DNA of 64,000 nucleotides from Armatimonadota bacterium (lineage in GTDB: Bacteria > Armatimonadota > Fimbriimonadia > Fimbriimonadales > Fimbriimonadaceae): assembly GCA_037138755.1 (NCBI GenBank), contig JBAXHT010000003.1, forward strand, positions 62,001 to 126,000, written 5' to 3'. The notes under the pieces were generated by a model. That model saw only the letters and a list, made by a program, of their open reading frames with translations. It was not told the origin of the DNA and did not search any database. How positions within the stretch are numbered: the first letter of the stretch is position 1; the number at the start of each line of letters is the position of its first letter. Positions 53,043-62,445 of this stretch are shown here, in pieces. The translations under genes were made by a program, and so were the position numbers.

Positions 53043-53497
53043 CAGTCAACAATCTTTAGGAGCTTGTATTTCCCGGAGGAATAGACCCGAACCAAGAACC
53101 TAACAGACCGCATGTCGACGGGTTGGACTGGTTCTTGGGCCTGACGGTAGCAAGCCGAGTACCTAGGGTCGAAGAAAGTAGCTTTGCCGTAGTAGAGGCC
53201 AGGTTGCTTGTCAAAAAAGGAAAACTGGCTTGTCACTTGGGCGACGGCTCCGTTCTCAATCCTAATCGAATCACAGTAGAGGCCCGGTAGGCGACAAACA
53301 ATTCGATCTGGTGGGGTCTTGCCTGGAGCGGCTTCGACTAGCTCAAAGCTCTCTCGCATCGGATCGCGTACGGGATCGAGGATCGCTGCCCGGATTCCAG
53401 AGGTGTTTCGAACATAGACCTTTAGACTAGTCTGATCATTGGAAATCTTGAAGGTGAACTCAAGTCCGTCTCCGCGGATCGGCATGACCGGCAACAT
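53042..53497 (-). CDS. Protein of unknown function
   Basis: 151 residues, no signal peptide, predicted mostly beta (FTFKISNDQTSLKVYVRNTS, VRFLVRVYSSGKYKLLKIV). The N-terminal part resembles small beta-sandwich domains that describe conserved contacts on secreted proteins, but no family is certain. First gene of a two-gene unit with the zinc-binding protein. Confidence 0.5.
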   Translation of the reverse strand: MLPVMPIRGDGLEFTFKISNDQTSLKVYVRNTSGIRAAILDPVRDPMRESFELVEAAPGKTPPDRIVCRLPGLYCDSIRIENGAVAQVTSQFSFFDKQPGLYYGKATFFDPRYSACYRQAQEPVQPVDMRSVRFLVRVYSSGKYKLLKIVD

Positions 53498-53549
53498 TTG
53501 TGAATGTTACCAAACGTAGCAAGGAGTTGCCCTTCTAGAAGATCGGTGA

Positions 53550-53574
53550 GCCCCGGGATCGAGGATCCCGAGGC
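53550..53574. repeat. REP hairpin 5
   Basis: GCCCCGGGATC, loop GAG, GATCCCGAGGC, followed by ATCGAG. Same stem type as hairpin 4 with one mismatch. It is 48 kb away from the RAYT, so the family is spread beyond the cluster. It may also help end the aldo/keto reductase transcript. Confidence 0.75.
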
Positions 53575-53594
53575 ATCGAGGAGTCTGTATGCAA

Positions 53595-54578
53595 TTACCA
53601 AGCGTAGTGTTCTGGTGAGGTCTTGAACGCTGGGAAGATGGCGTCGATCTTCTCGTTAAGCTCGGTGGTGATCTCGATTTCGAGGGCTCGAAGGGAACCG
53701 TCTAGTTGTTCGAGGGTTCGGGGACCGATGATTGGGGCGGTGACGAACGACTTCGAGAGGGTCCAGGCGAGGGCTACGTCGGCGGGTTGTTCGCCGATGG
53801 ATTCGCAGAGATCTTCCCAGGCGGTGAGCTTATCTCCTTTTTCCTCAATGAGCTTCTTCACCCAGTCGCCGTGGCGCCGAGCGCCTTCTTGGCCCTTCAT
53901 GACACCGGCAAGGACTCCGCTGGCAAGAGGTGACCAAGGAATGACTCCTACGCCGTAGGCTTCGGCAGCGGGTCCAACTTCCATTTCGATTTCGCGTTGG
54001 AGAAGGGAATACTTGGATTGCTCGGAGACGAGGCCCATGATGCCGCGTCTTTTGGCTTTCTCATTCGCCTGGGCGATGTGCCACCCGGCGAAGTTGGAGG
54101 AGCCGATGTACAAGACTTTGCCTTGCTGCTTGAGAATGGTGAACGCTTCCCAGACCTCTTCCCACGGGGTATCGCGGTAGATGTGGTGCATCTGATAAAG
54201 GTCGATGTAATCCGTCTTCAGGCGGGTCAAAGAGCCTTCGCATGCGCGGCGGATGTGGAGGGCGGTGACGCGGTTGGTGTTTGGCCATCCGTCCATGTTC
54301 CCGTTGCCCATGTCGCCGTAGAGCTTGGTGGCGATTACGGTCTTTTCTCGGCGGTTTCCGCCTTTAGCGAACCAGTCACCGATGATCTTCTCGGTGATAC
54401 CCTCTCCCTTTTGCCAGCCGTAGACGTCGGCGGTATCGAAGAAGTTGATGCCATGCTCGTGGGCGCGGTCCATGATCGCGTAGCTCTCTTCGGGGGTTGC
54501 GTGGGGTCCGAAGTTCATGGTGCCGAGGCACAGACGCGAAACTTGCAGGCCCGAGCGGCCTAGCGACGTGTATTTCAT
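53595..54578 (-). CDS. Aldo/keto reductase
   Basis: 327 residues, start at MKYTSLGRSGLQVSRLCLGT. Catalytic residues are visible: Asp and Tyr in FFDTADVYGWQKGE, Lys in VIATKLYGD and His in LYQMHHI. The NADPH-binding C-terminal part (ALAWTLSKSFVTAPIIGPRT) is typical. Related enzymes reduce sugar or other aldehydes. Last gene of the cluster that begins at 59732, 33 bp after the glycosidase-like gene, so it may be co-transcribed. Confidence 0.92.
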   Translation of the reverse strand: MKYTSLGRSGLQVSRLCLGTMNFGPHATPEESYAIMDRAHEHGINFFDTADVYGWQKGEGITEKIIGDWFAKGGNRREKTVIATKLYGDMGNGNMDGWPNTNRVTALHIRRACEGSLTRLKTDYIDLYQMHHIYRDTPWEEVWEAFTILKQQGKVLYIGSSNFAGWHIAQANEKAKRRGIMGLVSEQSKYSLLQREIEMEVGPAAEAYGVGVIPWSPLASGVLAGVMKGQEGARRHGDWVKKLIEEKGDKLTAWEDLCESIGEQPADVALAWTLSKSFVTAPIIGPRTLEQLDGSLRALEIEITTELNEKIDAIFPAFKTSPEHYAW

Positions 54579-54611
54579 CATCCGCAGTTTACGCGGCACT
54601 GTAACGGTAAA

Positions 54612-56132
54612 TCACAGTTTTCCGTTAAGGATGGTATCTACAGCCCGAATCTTTGGCGTGTTGGTCTTCGTGAGATCGTCAGTAAGACCCCAGGTGCCGT
54701 ACTGAGTGTCGTAGTTTGTAGCACCGGCGATGAAGTAGTTCATTAGTTCCCCGCCGCTGGACCGCCAAGTCTTCCAGTATTTCGCCATGAGTTGCTCCAT
54801 GCGAGGATCCAGCTGAGATGCTTTCTTTGCCTGGATGTGTTCGGGACCGAAGGTATCGGGGCCAGCTTCGTAGCAGAGCCATTTAACGTTGTATTTCTTC
54901 ATGATCTCTTGGTGCTCTTTGAACTTTGCCCACTTCGGCATCTCGTCGATCACTCTTTCGAGAGCATCCAGAACGTCGTCTTTAGTGGCATTTGGCTTCT
55001 TCTTGACTTCCTCAGCGTTGAAGTATGGGGCTCCGGCGATGGCGTAGATCACGTCGCTGGGGTTGGCATAGTTGTGAGCGATATAGTTCATGCCCTCGTA
55101 GAGCCAGTTCTCGGGCCAGACGACTTGGGTTGCCAATACAGGTCTCACTTTAGTTTTGAAGTCGGGACCGTAAACGGCTTTGAAGGTGTCGGAGATTTCG
55201 GCAATGCGCTTTCCGATCCGGCGGGCGGGCCAGGTCCAGTTAGAGCCCTGTCCATCCCAGCTCATCTTGGGGTCTTTCGCTGCTTCGGCGTTTGCTCGGT
55301 CTTTGTTGTAGGTGGCTTGTTCGAAGCCCCAGTTCCAGACCTCGTTGCTGTATTCGACATAGAGTTTGAGCGATGGGTCGAGGCGCTTCTTGCAAAGATC
55401 GGCGAGGCTCTTGACGAATTGATCGTTCGCATGTGCGGGAACGCAGATCCAGGCGTCCGCTTTGATCGTGTTTGAGAGATCGATCATTGTTTCGTAAGGC
55501 ACACCTTTCGGATTAGCGAAGCTGGGCGAAGTTGGGATCAGACGATCTTCCCACTTTTCGATGCGGTTACCGTTGGTACTGCCCCAGTCCATGTAGCGAA
55601 TCGTGGTAAAGCGGCGGACATGGTCGACGAAGGGCTTGTAGAAGGTGTCGGTTGGCTGCGTTCCTGGGCGCATGATCTTGAGATCACGGACTCCACCTTG
55701 CGTGTTTGTGAAGCTCAGCATCAGCTGTTCAAATTCGTTAGGAGGAGTGAGGTCGGCAGTCCAGGTTTCTCCGGTCTTCTTGAGATTGGTGATGGCTCCC
55801 GCGCTGGCAACCGCTTTGATCTCCGGTGTGCCGCTGCATTTGAACGAGACCTTGTATGTGCCTCCCATGCCTTTGACTCCGTTGAGTGCCGCAAAAAGAA
55901 CGACGCCGAAATCCTCTTTTGGCCAACCTTGAGCATCAAGGTTTGAGATTGCCGTCCAGGGCTGATCGGGCTTGCCAAAGGCGCGAGAGGACTTCATGAC
56001 ATCGGCAAACGGCATCGAACGCATCCAGTCGGCGATGCCTTCTACATTCGCGCCCAGCGGTGCCTTTCTAGGCGGTAATGAAGCGGTTTGTTGCAAGGCG
56101 CAAGACGTGATGAGACATGCGGCGAAGATCAT
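54612..56132 (-). CDS. Secreted glycosidase-like lipoprotein
   Basis: About 506 residues. MIFAACLITSCAL looks like a lipobox (ITSC), but the n-region is uncharged from this ATG; a start at 56192 would add Arg residues but overlap the upstream gene. A beta-sandwich-like N-domain (TYKVSFKCSGTPEIKAVASA) precedes a probable TIM barrel. KLYVEYSNEVWNWGFEQATY could hold the acid/base Glu and VKWLCYEAGPDTFGPEH the nucleophile of a clan GH-A enzyme. Similar proteins are often called cellulose-binding. The substrate is not known. It lies directly behind the GT-C-like gene. Confidence 0.65.
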   Translation of the reverse strand: MIFAACLITSCALQQTASLPPRKAPLGANVEGIADWMRSMPFADVMKSSRAFGKPDQPWTAISNLDAQGWPKEDFGVVLFAALNGVKGMGGTYKVSFKCSGTPEIKAVASAGAITNLKKTGETWTADLTPPNEFEQLMLSFTNTQGGVRDLKIMRPGTQPTDTFYKPFVDHVRRFTTIRYMDWGSTNGNRIEKWEDRLIPTSPSFANPKGVPYETMIDLSNTIKADAWICVPAHANDQFVKSLADLCKKRLDPSLKLYVEYSNEVWNWGFEQATYNKDRANAEAAKDPKMSWDGQGSNWTWPARRIGKRIAEISDTFKAVYGPDFKTKVRPVLATQVVWPENWLYEGMNYIAHNYANPSDVIYAIAGAPYFNAEEVKKKPNATKDDVLDALERVIDEMPKWAKFKEHQEIMKKYNVKWLCYEAGPDTFGPEHIQAKKASQLDPRMEQLMAKYWKTWRSSGGELMNYFIAGATNYDTQYGTWGLTDDLTKTNTPKIRAVDTILNGKL

Positions 56133-56151
56133 CACCACGTATCTTACGCCA

Positions 56152-57633
56152 TCAAGGCAAGAACTCGAAGACCATTGTGTAGTTGTCCTCATAGCGAAGT
56201 TTGGCCTTCGGATCTTCCTTAAGCGCATCTAAGACGGCTCGATACGTGAACTTGTGGGCGATCAGCCATCGTGTGTTGAAGAGTTTTGGGAAGACTTCGG
56301 AGATTGGCTTTTCGTCTCTCTGTTCTTTAGGGTCGCTCGTGCCGGTTTCGCCGGGGATTCTGAGCGGGGCACCTAGGCTCATCGCCCAATACTTCTCTTT
56401 TGAGAATGTGTATTGGAAGATCGGGTCCATGCCACCGAAGAAGCAATTGTGCTGGTTCCAAAAGAAGATCGGTCCGAAGTCAGACCAGATACTTTGACCT
56501 ACGATCTCGCCTTTTGTGGTGTTTGCAATCAGCCACTCGCTGGCACCCTTGAAGTCGGTTGCGTTGAGCTTGTGGGTCCGAAGGTGATGCTGCCACACGA
56601 AGCCTCCGATCGAGACGAGTGAGTTTCCGGCGAAAAGGAACCCGGCGATCAGATTCAGCCCTCCGGTTTGTCGGATCAGGAGCAGCGCGGATGTGATGAG
56701 GAACGGCACATATTGGTCAACCCCTCGGCGAGTGATGAGCATTGAGATTCCGATTGCCCCGAGAGAAATCAGGAGTCCAGATGCGAGGGCGTGCCCGTCT
56801 TTCTCTCGCTTCGATCGTAGGGCAAAGAAGAGCGCGGCGCAGAACATGATGGTGGGACCCAGCATCGCTCGCACGAAGTAGGACGGGTTCACGGGAGCTA
56901 GCTCGGAGCCGAAATTGTGGATTGCACCGGCCTTTTTGGCCATCATGAGGTCAATCAGTTGCACCTTGAGGAGTGCTAATCCATCAGGGATTCCGGGGCG
57001 CAGTACGGCGACGCTCAGCGCGACGAGTACACAGGAGAATTCGATCCAGGCGTTCCACTCCCGTTTTATCATCCTCCGGGTCAGGGCAGTTGCCAGGGCA
57101 ACCAATACGACCATGTAAGAGAGGGTTGGGTGCACGAAACCTAGAACTGCGGAACCCAGAATGGCTACCCACGGGCCGTTTGTTACCAGACCTGAAAAGA
57201 TGAGCAGCAAGAGAACGGATGACAAGGTTTGGGGGCGGACGGTGTCCATACGGGTGAGGAAGGAAAGACTCCCGAACAGGACGGCCAGCGCATACCACTG
57301 CGAAATTTTGAGCCGAACTAGTGCCCAGCGAGCGATAAGTACATGGAGTGTGAGCAGGAAAACCGGAGCTAGACCGAGCACCCATACGGGAGCTCTAAAA
57401 ACCCAAAGCGGAGTTAGAAGGAGGTGGAATCCCCACCACATGTCACTATTATGCTGGCTGATGACGCTATAAGTTGCCCACGGAAACGGGCGGAAAGTGG
57501 GGCCCTTTTGCCAATACAGCTTGGCGTGACCGAGGTGATAGAAGTTATCGAGATCGTAGTTGAACTGGGAGTACCAGCAAAGGAAGCCGATGATGGCGAT
57601 TGTTGTGAGGAAGAAGCCCGCAAAGCCCTTCAT
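56152..57633 (-). CDS. Multi-pass membrane protein, GT-C glycosyltransferase-like
   Basis: 493 residues with about eleven hydrophobic segments and a soluble C-terminal domain. The first loop has YDLDNFYHLGHAKLYWQKGP with Asp27 and Asp29, the position of the acidic pair in GT-C enzymes that use lipid-linked sugars. Other segments (RPQTLSSVLLLLIFSGL, RRGVDQYVPFLITSALL) fit this fold. The identity is inferred from topology and the acidic motif only. It overlaps the MFS gene by 4 bp. Confidence 0.6.
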   Translation of the reverse strand: MKGFAGFFLTTIAIIGFLCWYSQFNYDLDNFYHLGHAKLYWQKGPTFRPFPWATYSVISQHNSDMWWGFHLLLTPLWVFRAPVWVLGLAPVFLLTLHVLIARWALVRLKISQWYALAVLFGSLSFLTRMDTVRPQTLSSVLLLLIFSGLVTNGPWVAILGSAVLGFVHPTLSYMVVLVALATALTRRMIKREWNAWIEFSCVLVALSVAVLRPGIPDGLALLKVQLIDLMMAKKAGAIHNFGSELAPVNPSYFVRAMLGPTIMFCAALFFALRSKREKDGHALASGLLISLGAIGISMLITRRGVDQYVPFLITSALLLIRQTGGLNLIAGFLFAGNSLVSIGGFVWQHHLRTHKLNATDFKGASEWLIANTTKGEIVGQSIWSDFGPIFFWNQHNCFFGGMDPIFQYTFSKEKYWAMSLGAPLRIPGETGTSDPKEQRDEKPISEVFPKLFNTRWLIAHKFTYRAVLDALKEDPKAKLRYEDNYTMVFEFLP

Positions 57634-58976
57634 TTCACGCCTTTCACATTCCGGAGCAGATAGGCACCCAGCGCGAAACAGATCGAGCAGAGGATGAAGA
57701 CCATTGCGTAGCCTGCGAGCTTATAGTGAGAGATTGCTTCGCCGCCGACTTCTAACGCCGGAGTCGTGGTTTTGCCGGGGAGGCTGATGAGGATTCCGGC
57801 GATGGGGGCGGTGATTGACTGGGGCAGAGTCATCGCGATGTGCCAGACCGCCATGTCTTTTCCGGCATCGGTATTGCTGGGCAGAACGTCGGTGCCAAGG
57901 GCGTAGTCGACCGAGATATAGGCTCCGTAGCCAAAACCGAACAGCGCGCCGACTAGCAAGGCAAAAGGCATTGAGTGTGCGAGGACGAACAGAGGGGCGA
58001 CGATCGCGATGATCGTGTTCGCGATGTAGACGACTTTTTTTCGACCGATTTTGTCGCTGATTGCTCCGCCGTAGTAGCCTGACACCGAAGAAACGATCAA
58101 AACTACTCCAAGGAGCATCGGTGCTGTCGAGTCCACCTTGTCCTGGGCCACGCCGACCACGTCGACGAGGTAGTAGTTGATGAATGGCATGATGGCGTAG
58201 AAGCCCATCATGACGAGGAAGCGAGTAATCCAAACCCAGGCGAAGTCCGGGAACTGCTTGGGATCGATCCAAATGCTCCGCCAGTAGGTGTTCCAATCAA
58301 TGGGTTCGGATTCTGTTTGATGGAACTCTTTGATCTTTCGTGTTGAGAACCCAACCAGAACTAGGACCAGCGCAACCGCGAAGTACCGCTCAAGGGTTCC
58401 TTTTAGGAGCATTCCTGCACCGACGGCACCGAATAAAGTGCCGAATTGGGTCATCAGCGCCATGTAGCCCGAAGCTTTTCCGCGCTCTTTATCCGGCACA
58501 ACATCCGGGATGACGCCCATGAAGGCTCCCGAGGCGATGTTGTTCCCGATCTGGACGACGGTGTAGCCAAGAAGATAAAAAGCGAGCGGGACGGGAAGCT
58601 GTTTGTGCATCTGCACGGTAGCGGCCATCATGACTAGGCCGAGGATGTTGACCGCGATGCCTTTCGCCAGAAACGGCTTTCGTCGGCCAGATGGATGGGT
58701 ACAGCGGTCGCTGAGCGCTCCAGCGATTAGGGGGACGATCAGGGCCGGGATCGCTCCGAGGCCCGTGACGAGTCCCAAAACGGTTGCTTTGTTATCTGGC
58801 GCGAGCACCCGGATATCTCCTGGAAGGAGTATGAGAAGGAGTGCCCCCCAGTGGAAGTTTGTTGCGAACCAGTACGCCGCAATCGTCAGATGCTCCGACA
58901 GGGTAAGTGGGCGGTCGCCATACGGCGACGGATGCCCTAAGTCGTCCTCAATCGGAACCTGGTAGTGGGTTTCCAT
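57630..58976 (-). CDS. Major facilitator superfamily transporter
   Basis: 448 residues with about twelve hydrophobic segments. The motif between the second and third segments (GALSDRCTHPSGRRKPFLAK) is the MFS motif A, and a related one occurs in the second half (GAISDKIGRKKVVYIANT). The arrangement is like the glycoside-pentoside-hexuronide and SLC45-type sugar transporters. It sits between the nucleotidyltransferase (0 bp) and GT-C-like (4-bp overlap) genes, so it is part of one transcript. Confidence 0.88.
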   Translation of the reverse strand: METHYQVPIEDDLGHPSPYGDRPLTLSEHLTIAAYWFATNFHWGALLLILLPGDIRVLAPDNKATVLGLVTGLGAIPALIVPLIAGALSDRCTHPSGRRKPFLAKGIAVNILGLVMMAATVQMHKQLPVPLAFYLLGYTVVQIGNNIASGAFMGVIPDVVPDKERGKASGYMALMTQFGTLFGAVGAGMLLKGTLERYFAVALVLVLVGFSTRKIKEFHQTESEPIDWNTYWRSIWIDPKQFPDFAWVWITRFLVMMGFYAIMPFINYYLVDVVGVAQDKVDSTAPMLLGVVLIVSSVSGYYGGAISDKIGRKKVVYIANTIIAIVAPLFVLAHSMPFALLVGALFGFGYGAYISVDYALGTDVLPSNTDAGKDMAVWHIAMTLPQSITAPIAGILISLPGKTTTPALEVGGEAISHYKLAGYAMVFILCSICFALGAYLLRNVKGVK

Positions 58977-59732
58977 TTACTTGTTCCGCAAAGCGTACTC
59001 GTAATCTGGGATATCGTCGACGTCGAAGGCAAGTTCCGCAGGGCCGTTTTTGACCGCGGCTATCTTGCAACCGATGACTCCTTCGATCTTTGAGACAACT
59101 TCTGGGACCGAGATGGAACGTGTCATCACTTTCCAAAGGAATCCGAGTCCGAGGATTCCGGCGAGCTTGGGAACGCTCTTTCGGTTAGCGACGACTTTCT
59201 CGATCTTGGGTAGGGCTTTGATGAAGACGTCCGGCTTGAAAAGGTAGGCGCATCCGATTGTCCATTCGCCGTCGATCAGCTTGGCGAAGGTTCCCGTTGC
59301 TGACGGAAAGCGGTCGAGATACTCATCTTTGCTGATGAGCGGGACGGCAAGATCGACATCAGGGCAGAGGTCGAGGAACTGATCTATCACCTTAGTTTCT
59401 AGGTAAGGGAGATCGGTAGTGACGATGAGAACTCGATTAGAGATGTTGCCCAGGGACTTCAATTCTTGAAGACCCATGGAGATGTTTTTGGTGAGATCCC
59501 CGGTGTCATTGAGCACGGAAGTGCATCGTCCGCCGAGCTTTTCTTTGACTTCTTGAGAAGCGACCAGGACCGTGCGACCCACCCGTTGGCTTCCTAGCAC
59601 AGCATCGATGACTTTGTAGCCAATCATCGAATCTTGCACGTTGATAAGTGCCTTGTAAGGCGTCAGCGCGACTCTCGCGAAGTGGTCGTCAATCCGGCCC
59701 CCAGCCGGCATGATTACGTCAAATTTCTCCAA
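58977..59732 (-). CDS. Nucleotidyltransferase (NTP transferase fold)
   Basis: 251 residues. The N-terminus FDVIMPAGGRIDDHFARVAL with LTPYKALINVQDSMIGYKVI shows the GxR-type nucleotide-binding loop of the MobA/GlmU-like NTP transferases, and RVLIVTTDLPYL is the metal-binding Asp segment. The C-terminal half is unique. It may activate a sugar or other group for the downstream membrane genes. First gene of the cluster. Confidence 0.8.
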   Translation of the reverse strand: MEKFDVIMPAGGRIDDHFARVALTPYKALINVQDSMIGYKVIDAVLGSQRVGRTVLVASQEVKEKLGGRCTSVLNDTGDLTKNISMGLQELKSLGNISNRVLIVTTDLPYLETKVIDQFLDLCPDVDLAVPLISKDEYLDRFPSATGTFAKLIDGEWTIGCAYLFKPDVFIKALPKIEKVVANRKSVPKLAGILGLGFLWKVMTRSISVPEVVSKIEGVIGCKIAAVKNGPAELAFDVDDIPDYEYALRNK

Positions 59733-59785
59733 GTCTCTACCCTAGGGCTTGTTAATCCCTGCGATAAAGACGGCGCAAAATCGGC

Positions 59786-60676
59786 TTAAGCCGCAGCTTG
59801 CATCGAATAATGTGCGAGTGATTTGGCAAGTTGATAGCAATCGAGGAAGTTTTGCGCGGCACGACGAGAATGGTAGCCAATGCAAAGCTTCTCATTGTAT
59901 CCCTGCAAAAGGGTGAGCACCGCATGTTGCTTGACCTCTCCAATATTGCACATAAGAATGGCAAACTCGTGGATCCCCATTTTGTAAATTCGGCTGTATG
60001 GTCCTAACTTGGACTGAAGGTTTGCCACAAATGCAGCCGCATCGGCGGTCGCGAATTCATGCTGAATCACAATGACACCTCCTGGGTGAGCGGAAACGGC
60101 AATTTCCAGATCAGCCGACCGAATATCGTACTCCCAAGCGCGAAGCGTGTGAGCCCCAGTTTGAGTGTCAGTCCAAGATTCGTTTGCTAGTGCCAAACTG
60201 CGTCTTTCAACGCGGCTCCTTTCCACCTCACCTTGGTAAACGTGCATGAGAAGTGAAGCGATCAGCTCAAGCTCTGGCAGGCTGTGTGTGAGTTCTTGGT
60301 CTTGCACACAAGGATCAATGGCACAGAGAGTTCCGAAGAACTCTTGGTGGTGATCATAAAGCGGAATGCCGACGTAGGCCGCAATTTCAACTTGCTGTCC
60401 AATAGGAGCGGAGCGGTAAACCTCGATTTGATTCGAGTCAGGTGCAATACGTGGTCCCTCACCCTTCACCATACGGCTGCAGAAACTGTCGGACCACTTG
60501 AAGACTTGGCCCCCTTTGACCCCATACAACCGATCGTTTGAGTCTAGTACGATCCACTCGTCCCCGTTGGCACGGGTGACCATCCAAAGCGACATCGGGT
60601 GTCGATGAGCGAGGTAACTGAGTACCTCTCGACTTGCCTTTTGAAACGCGGATTGATTTGAAGTGATCGCTGACAT
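59786..60676 (-). CDS. GAF protein with degenerate GGDEF domain
   Basis: 296 residues. Residues ~15-165 are a GAF sensor domain (VEIAAYVGIPLYDHHQEFFG with TLCAIDP). The C-terminal half keeps the layout of a diguanylate cyclase: SWTDTQTGAHTLRAWEYDI stands where DPLTGLxNRR is usual, and KMGIHEFAILM where RxGGDEFxxL is usual. The catalytic GGDEF thus reads MGIHEF, so cyclase activity is very unlikely. Such domains may bind GTP or c-di-GMP, or act in signalling by contact. No neighbour is obviously linked. Confidence 0.8.
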   Translation of the reverse strand: MSAITSNQSAFQKASREVLSYLAHRHPMSLWMVTRANGDEWIVLDSNDRLYGVKGGQVFKWSDSFCSRMVKGEGPRIAPDSNQIEVYRSAPIGQQVEIAAYVGIPLYDHHQEFFGTLCAIDPCVQDQELTHSLPELELIASLLMHVYQGEVERSRVERRSLALANESWTDTQTGAHTLRAWEYDIRSADLEIAVSAHPGGVIVIQHEFATADAAAFVANLQSKLGPYSRIYKMGIHEFAILMCNIGEVKQHAVLTLLQGYNEKLCIGYHSRRAAQNFLDCYQLAKSLAHYSMQAAA

Positions 60677-60739
60677 CTGAAGTGGCTTGCTCCAGGTATA
60701 GATATCGGTACACGAAAGGGTGAATCTTGATAGAAAGGC

Positions 60740-61789
60740 CTAAGAAGTCTTGTTAAGGTTTGCTGCGCCGAGTTTTTCGAGCAAGGCAACTGTTTCTTCA
60801 AACCCGATACAGGCATCCGTGACGCTTTGACCGTACACCATGCTCGGGCCCACCTTTTGCGCCCCTTCAACCAAAAAGCTCTCGATCATCACGCCCATAA
60901 TCCCATGATCCGGTTGTTTAAGCTGGTCGAGGATCGAGTCGATGACGAGAGCCTGATTGCGATGGTCCTTGCTTGAGTTGCCGTGACTGCAGTCCACCAT
61001 TAACCGAGCAGGAAGCTCGTTCTTCAGGAGAAGTTCCCGAGCAGCTTGGACTGAGTCTCGATCGAAGTTGGTTCCGGTCTGGGTTCCTCCGCGAAGGATA
61101 ATGTGGCAGTCATCGTTCCCGCTTGTCTTAAAAAGTGATGAAACGCCTTGTTTGGTGATGGAGGGAAACCAGTGTGACTGTTTGGCGGCGATGACGGCTT
61201 CTACGGCGCGTTGGACGTTGCCTTCGGTCGTGTTTTTGAAGCCAACGGGCATCGAGAGACCGCTGCTCAGTTCGCGGTGGACCTGACTTTCGGTAGTTCG
61301 GGCTCCGATTGCGACCCAGCTTGTGACATCTGCGATGTGCTGAGGCAGTTGGAGATCGAGGTATTCACTGGCAGTGGGAAGCCCAAGTTCGTTGACATCG
61401 AGGAGGAGCTTGCGGGCAAGCCGGAGTCCCTTGTTGACGTGGTAGCTTTCGTCAAGGTCAGGATCGTTGATGAGACCTTTCCATCCAACGCTCGTACGCG
61501 GTTTCTCAAAGTAGGCCCGCATCAAGACAATCAGTTTGTCTTCAAGTCGACAGGCGTGCGGGAGCAGTTTTTCGGCGTATTCTAGAACAGCTTTCGGGTC
61601 GTGGACGCTGCATGGGCCGACGACGACGACTAACCGGTCGTCCCGTCCATGGATTGTGTCCGAGACTGCGTTTCGAGCGTCTGCAACTCGGCGCGCGATG
61701 TCATTGGTGAGTGGCATCTCCTCATGCAGGATCGCCGGAGGAATCATTGGCCGGGCGTCAGTTATTCGGAGGTCATCAGTAAGGCGCAT
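60740..61789 (-). CDS. aroG: 3-deoxy-7-phosphoheptulonate synthase (DAHP synthase, class I)
   Basis: 349 residues; first step of the shikimate pathway. VVVVGPCSVHDPKAVLEYAE, LMRAYFEKPRTSVGWKGLIN, IGARTTESQVHRELSSGLSM, GFKNTTEGNVQRA and LMVDCSHGNSSKDHRNQ are diagnostic of the AroF/G/H type. Complete. Which feedback amino acid acts on it is not readable here, so the symbol is generic. Confidence 0.94.
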   Translation of the reverse strand: MRLTDDLRITDARPMIPPAILHEEMPLTNDIARRVADARNAVSDTIHGRDDRLVVVVGPCSVHDPKAVLEYAEKLLPHACRLEDKLIVLMRAYFEKPRTSVGWKGLINDPDLDESYHVNKGLRLARKLLLDVNELGLPTASEYLDLQLPQHIADVTSWVAIGARTTESQVHRELSSGLSMPVGFKNTTEGNVQRAVEAVIAAKQSHWFPSITKQGVSSLFKTSGNDDCHIILRGGTQTGTNFDRDSVQAARELLLKNELPARLMVDCSHGNSSKDHRNQALVIDSILDQLKQPDHGIMGVMIESFLVEGAQKVGPSMVYGQSVTDACIGFEETVALLEKLGAANLNKTS

Positions 61790-61898
61790 GGTGGGTGCCG
61801 CCCAAACATCATCGTTCGCTCGGAGGCTCGATTATATCCGATTTGAACCTAGCGCAGAATTGTGTTGAACCCCGGGTGGTTTTCGACGTACAATCCTG

Positions 61899-62306
61899 GT
61901 GATGAAAGCCGTCGCCCTCATTCCCGCGCTAGCCGTGGTTGCGCTCGCAGGTATGGTCTTCGCCCAAGACCCTCCCAAAGAACCCGTCAAAACCACGAAG
62001 CTCGACTTCAAGAAGGACATTATTCCAATCGTTAAGGCGAACTGTATCAGTTGCCATAACAAGGATAAGGCGGAGCACAATGTGATGTTTCCGGACAACA
62101 TGACCGAAGAAGACGCGTTGAAGAATGCCCGAATGTGGCGCAACTCGGCTCGCGAGGTGAAGAAGGGTGCAATGCCTCCCAAGAACAACGGAACAATGGG
62201 CGATAAGGATCGGGCAAAGTTTGTGGAGTGGGTTGAAGCAAAGATCCCTCGACCAGCACGCCGACCGGGCGGTGAGCCACCGAAGACGACTGGCGGCGGC
62301 CACTAA
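61899..62306 (+). CDS. Small secreted c-type cytochrome
   Basis: 135 residues. A signal peptide (MKAVALIPALAVVALAGMVFA) precedes one heme-binding CISCHN (Cys-x2-Cys-His). The MPPKNNG segment (about residue 95) supplies a possible Met ligand. The FKKDIIPIVKANCISCHN layout is like the planctomycete-type cytochrome c domains. Likely a periplasmic electron carrier. A strong terminator follows. Confidence 0.85.
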   Translation: MMKAVALIPALAVVALAGMVFAQDPPKEPVKTTKLDFKKDIIPIVKANCISCHNKDKAEHNVMFPDNMTEEDALKNARMWRNSAREVKKGAMPPKNNGTMGDKDRAKFVEWVEAKIPRPARRPGGEPPKTTGGGH

Positions 62307-62322
62307 GGCTTCCAAGTTTGAT

Positions 62323-62360
62323 AAAAAGCTGTCGTTGACGAGGTCAACGACAGCTTTTTT
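62323..62360 (+). terminator. Rho-independent terminator after the cytochrome gene
   Basis: A 17-bp perfect stem including the A/T ends (AAGCTGTCGTTGAC, loop GAG, GTCAACGACAGCTT) with a T-run. Confidence 0.95.
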
Positions 62361-62445
62361 GTTTTTCTCTTGCTTATGGGAACTTCTGGAGAACGATGGT
62401 TCGTACACCGATCAACCAACGTTGCGTTGGAAACAGGAGAACACA

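Noticed and set aside
62167-62445. Extended N-terminus of the STN-like protein
   Set aside because: It would run through the end of the cytochrome gene and a strong terminator, and the signal peptide with AGGAGA lies at 62446.
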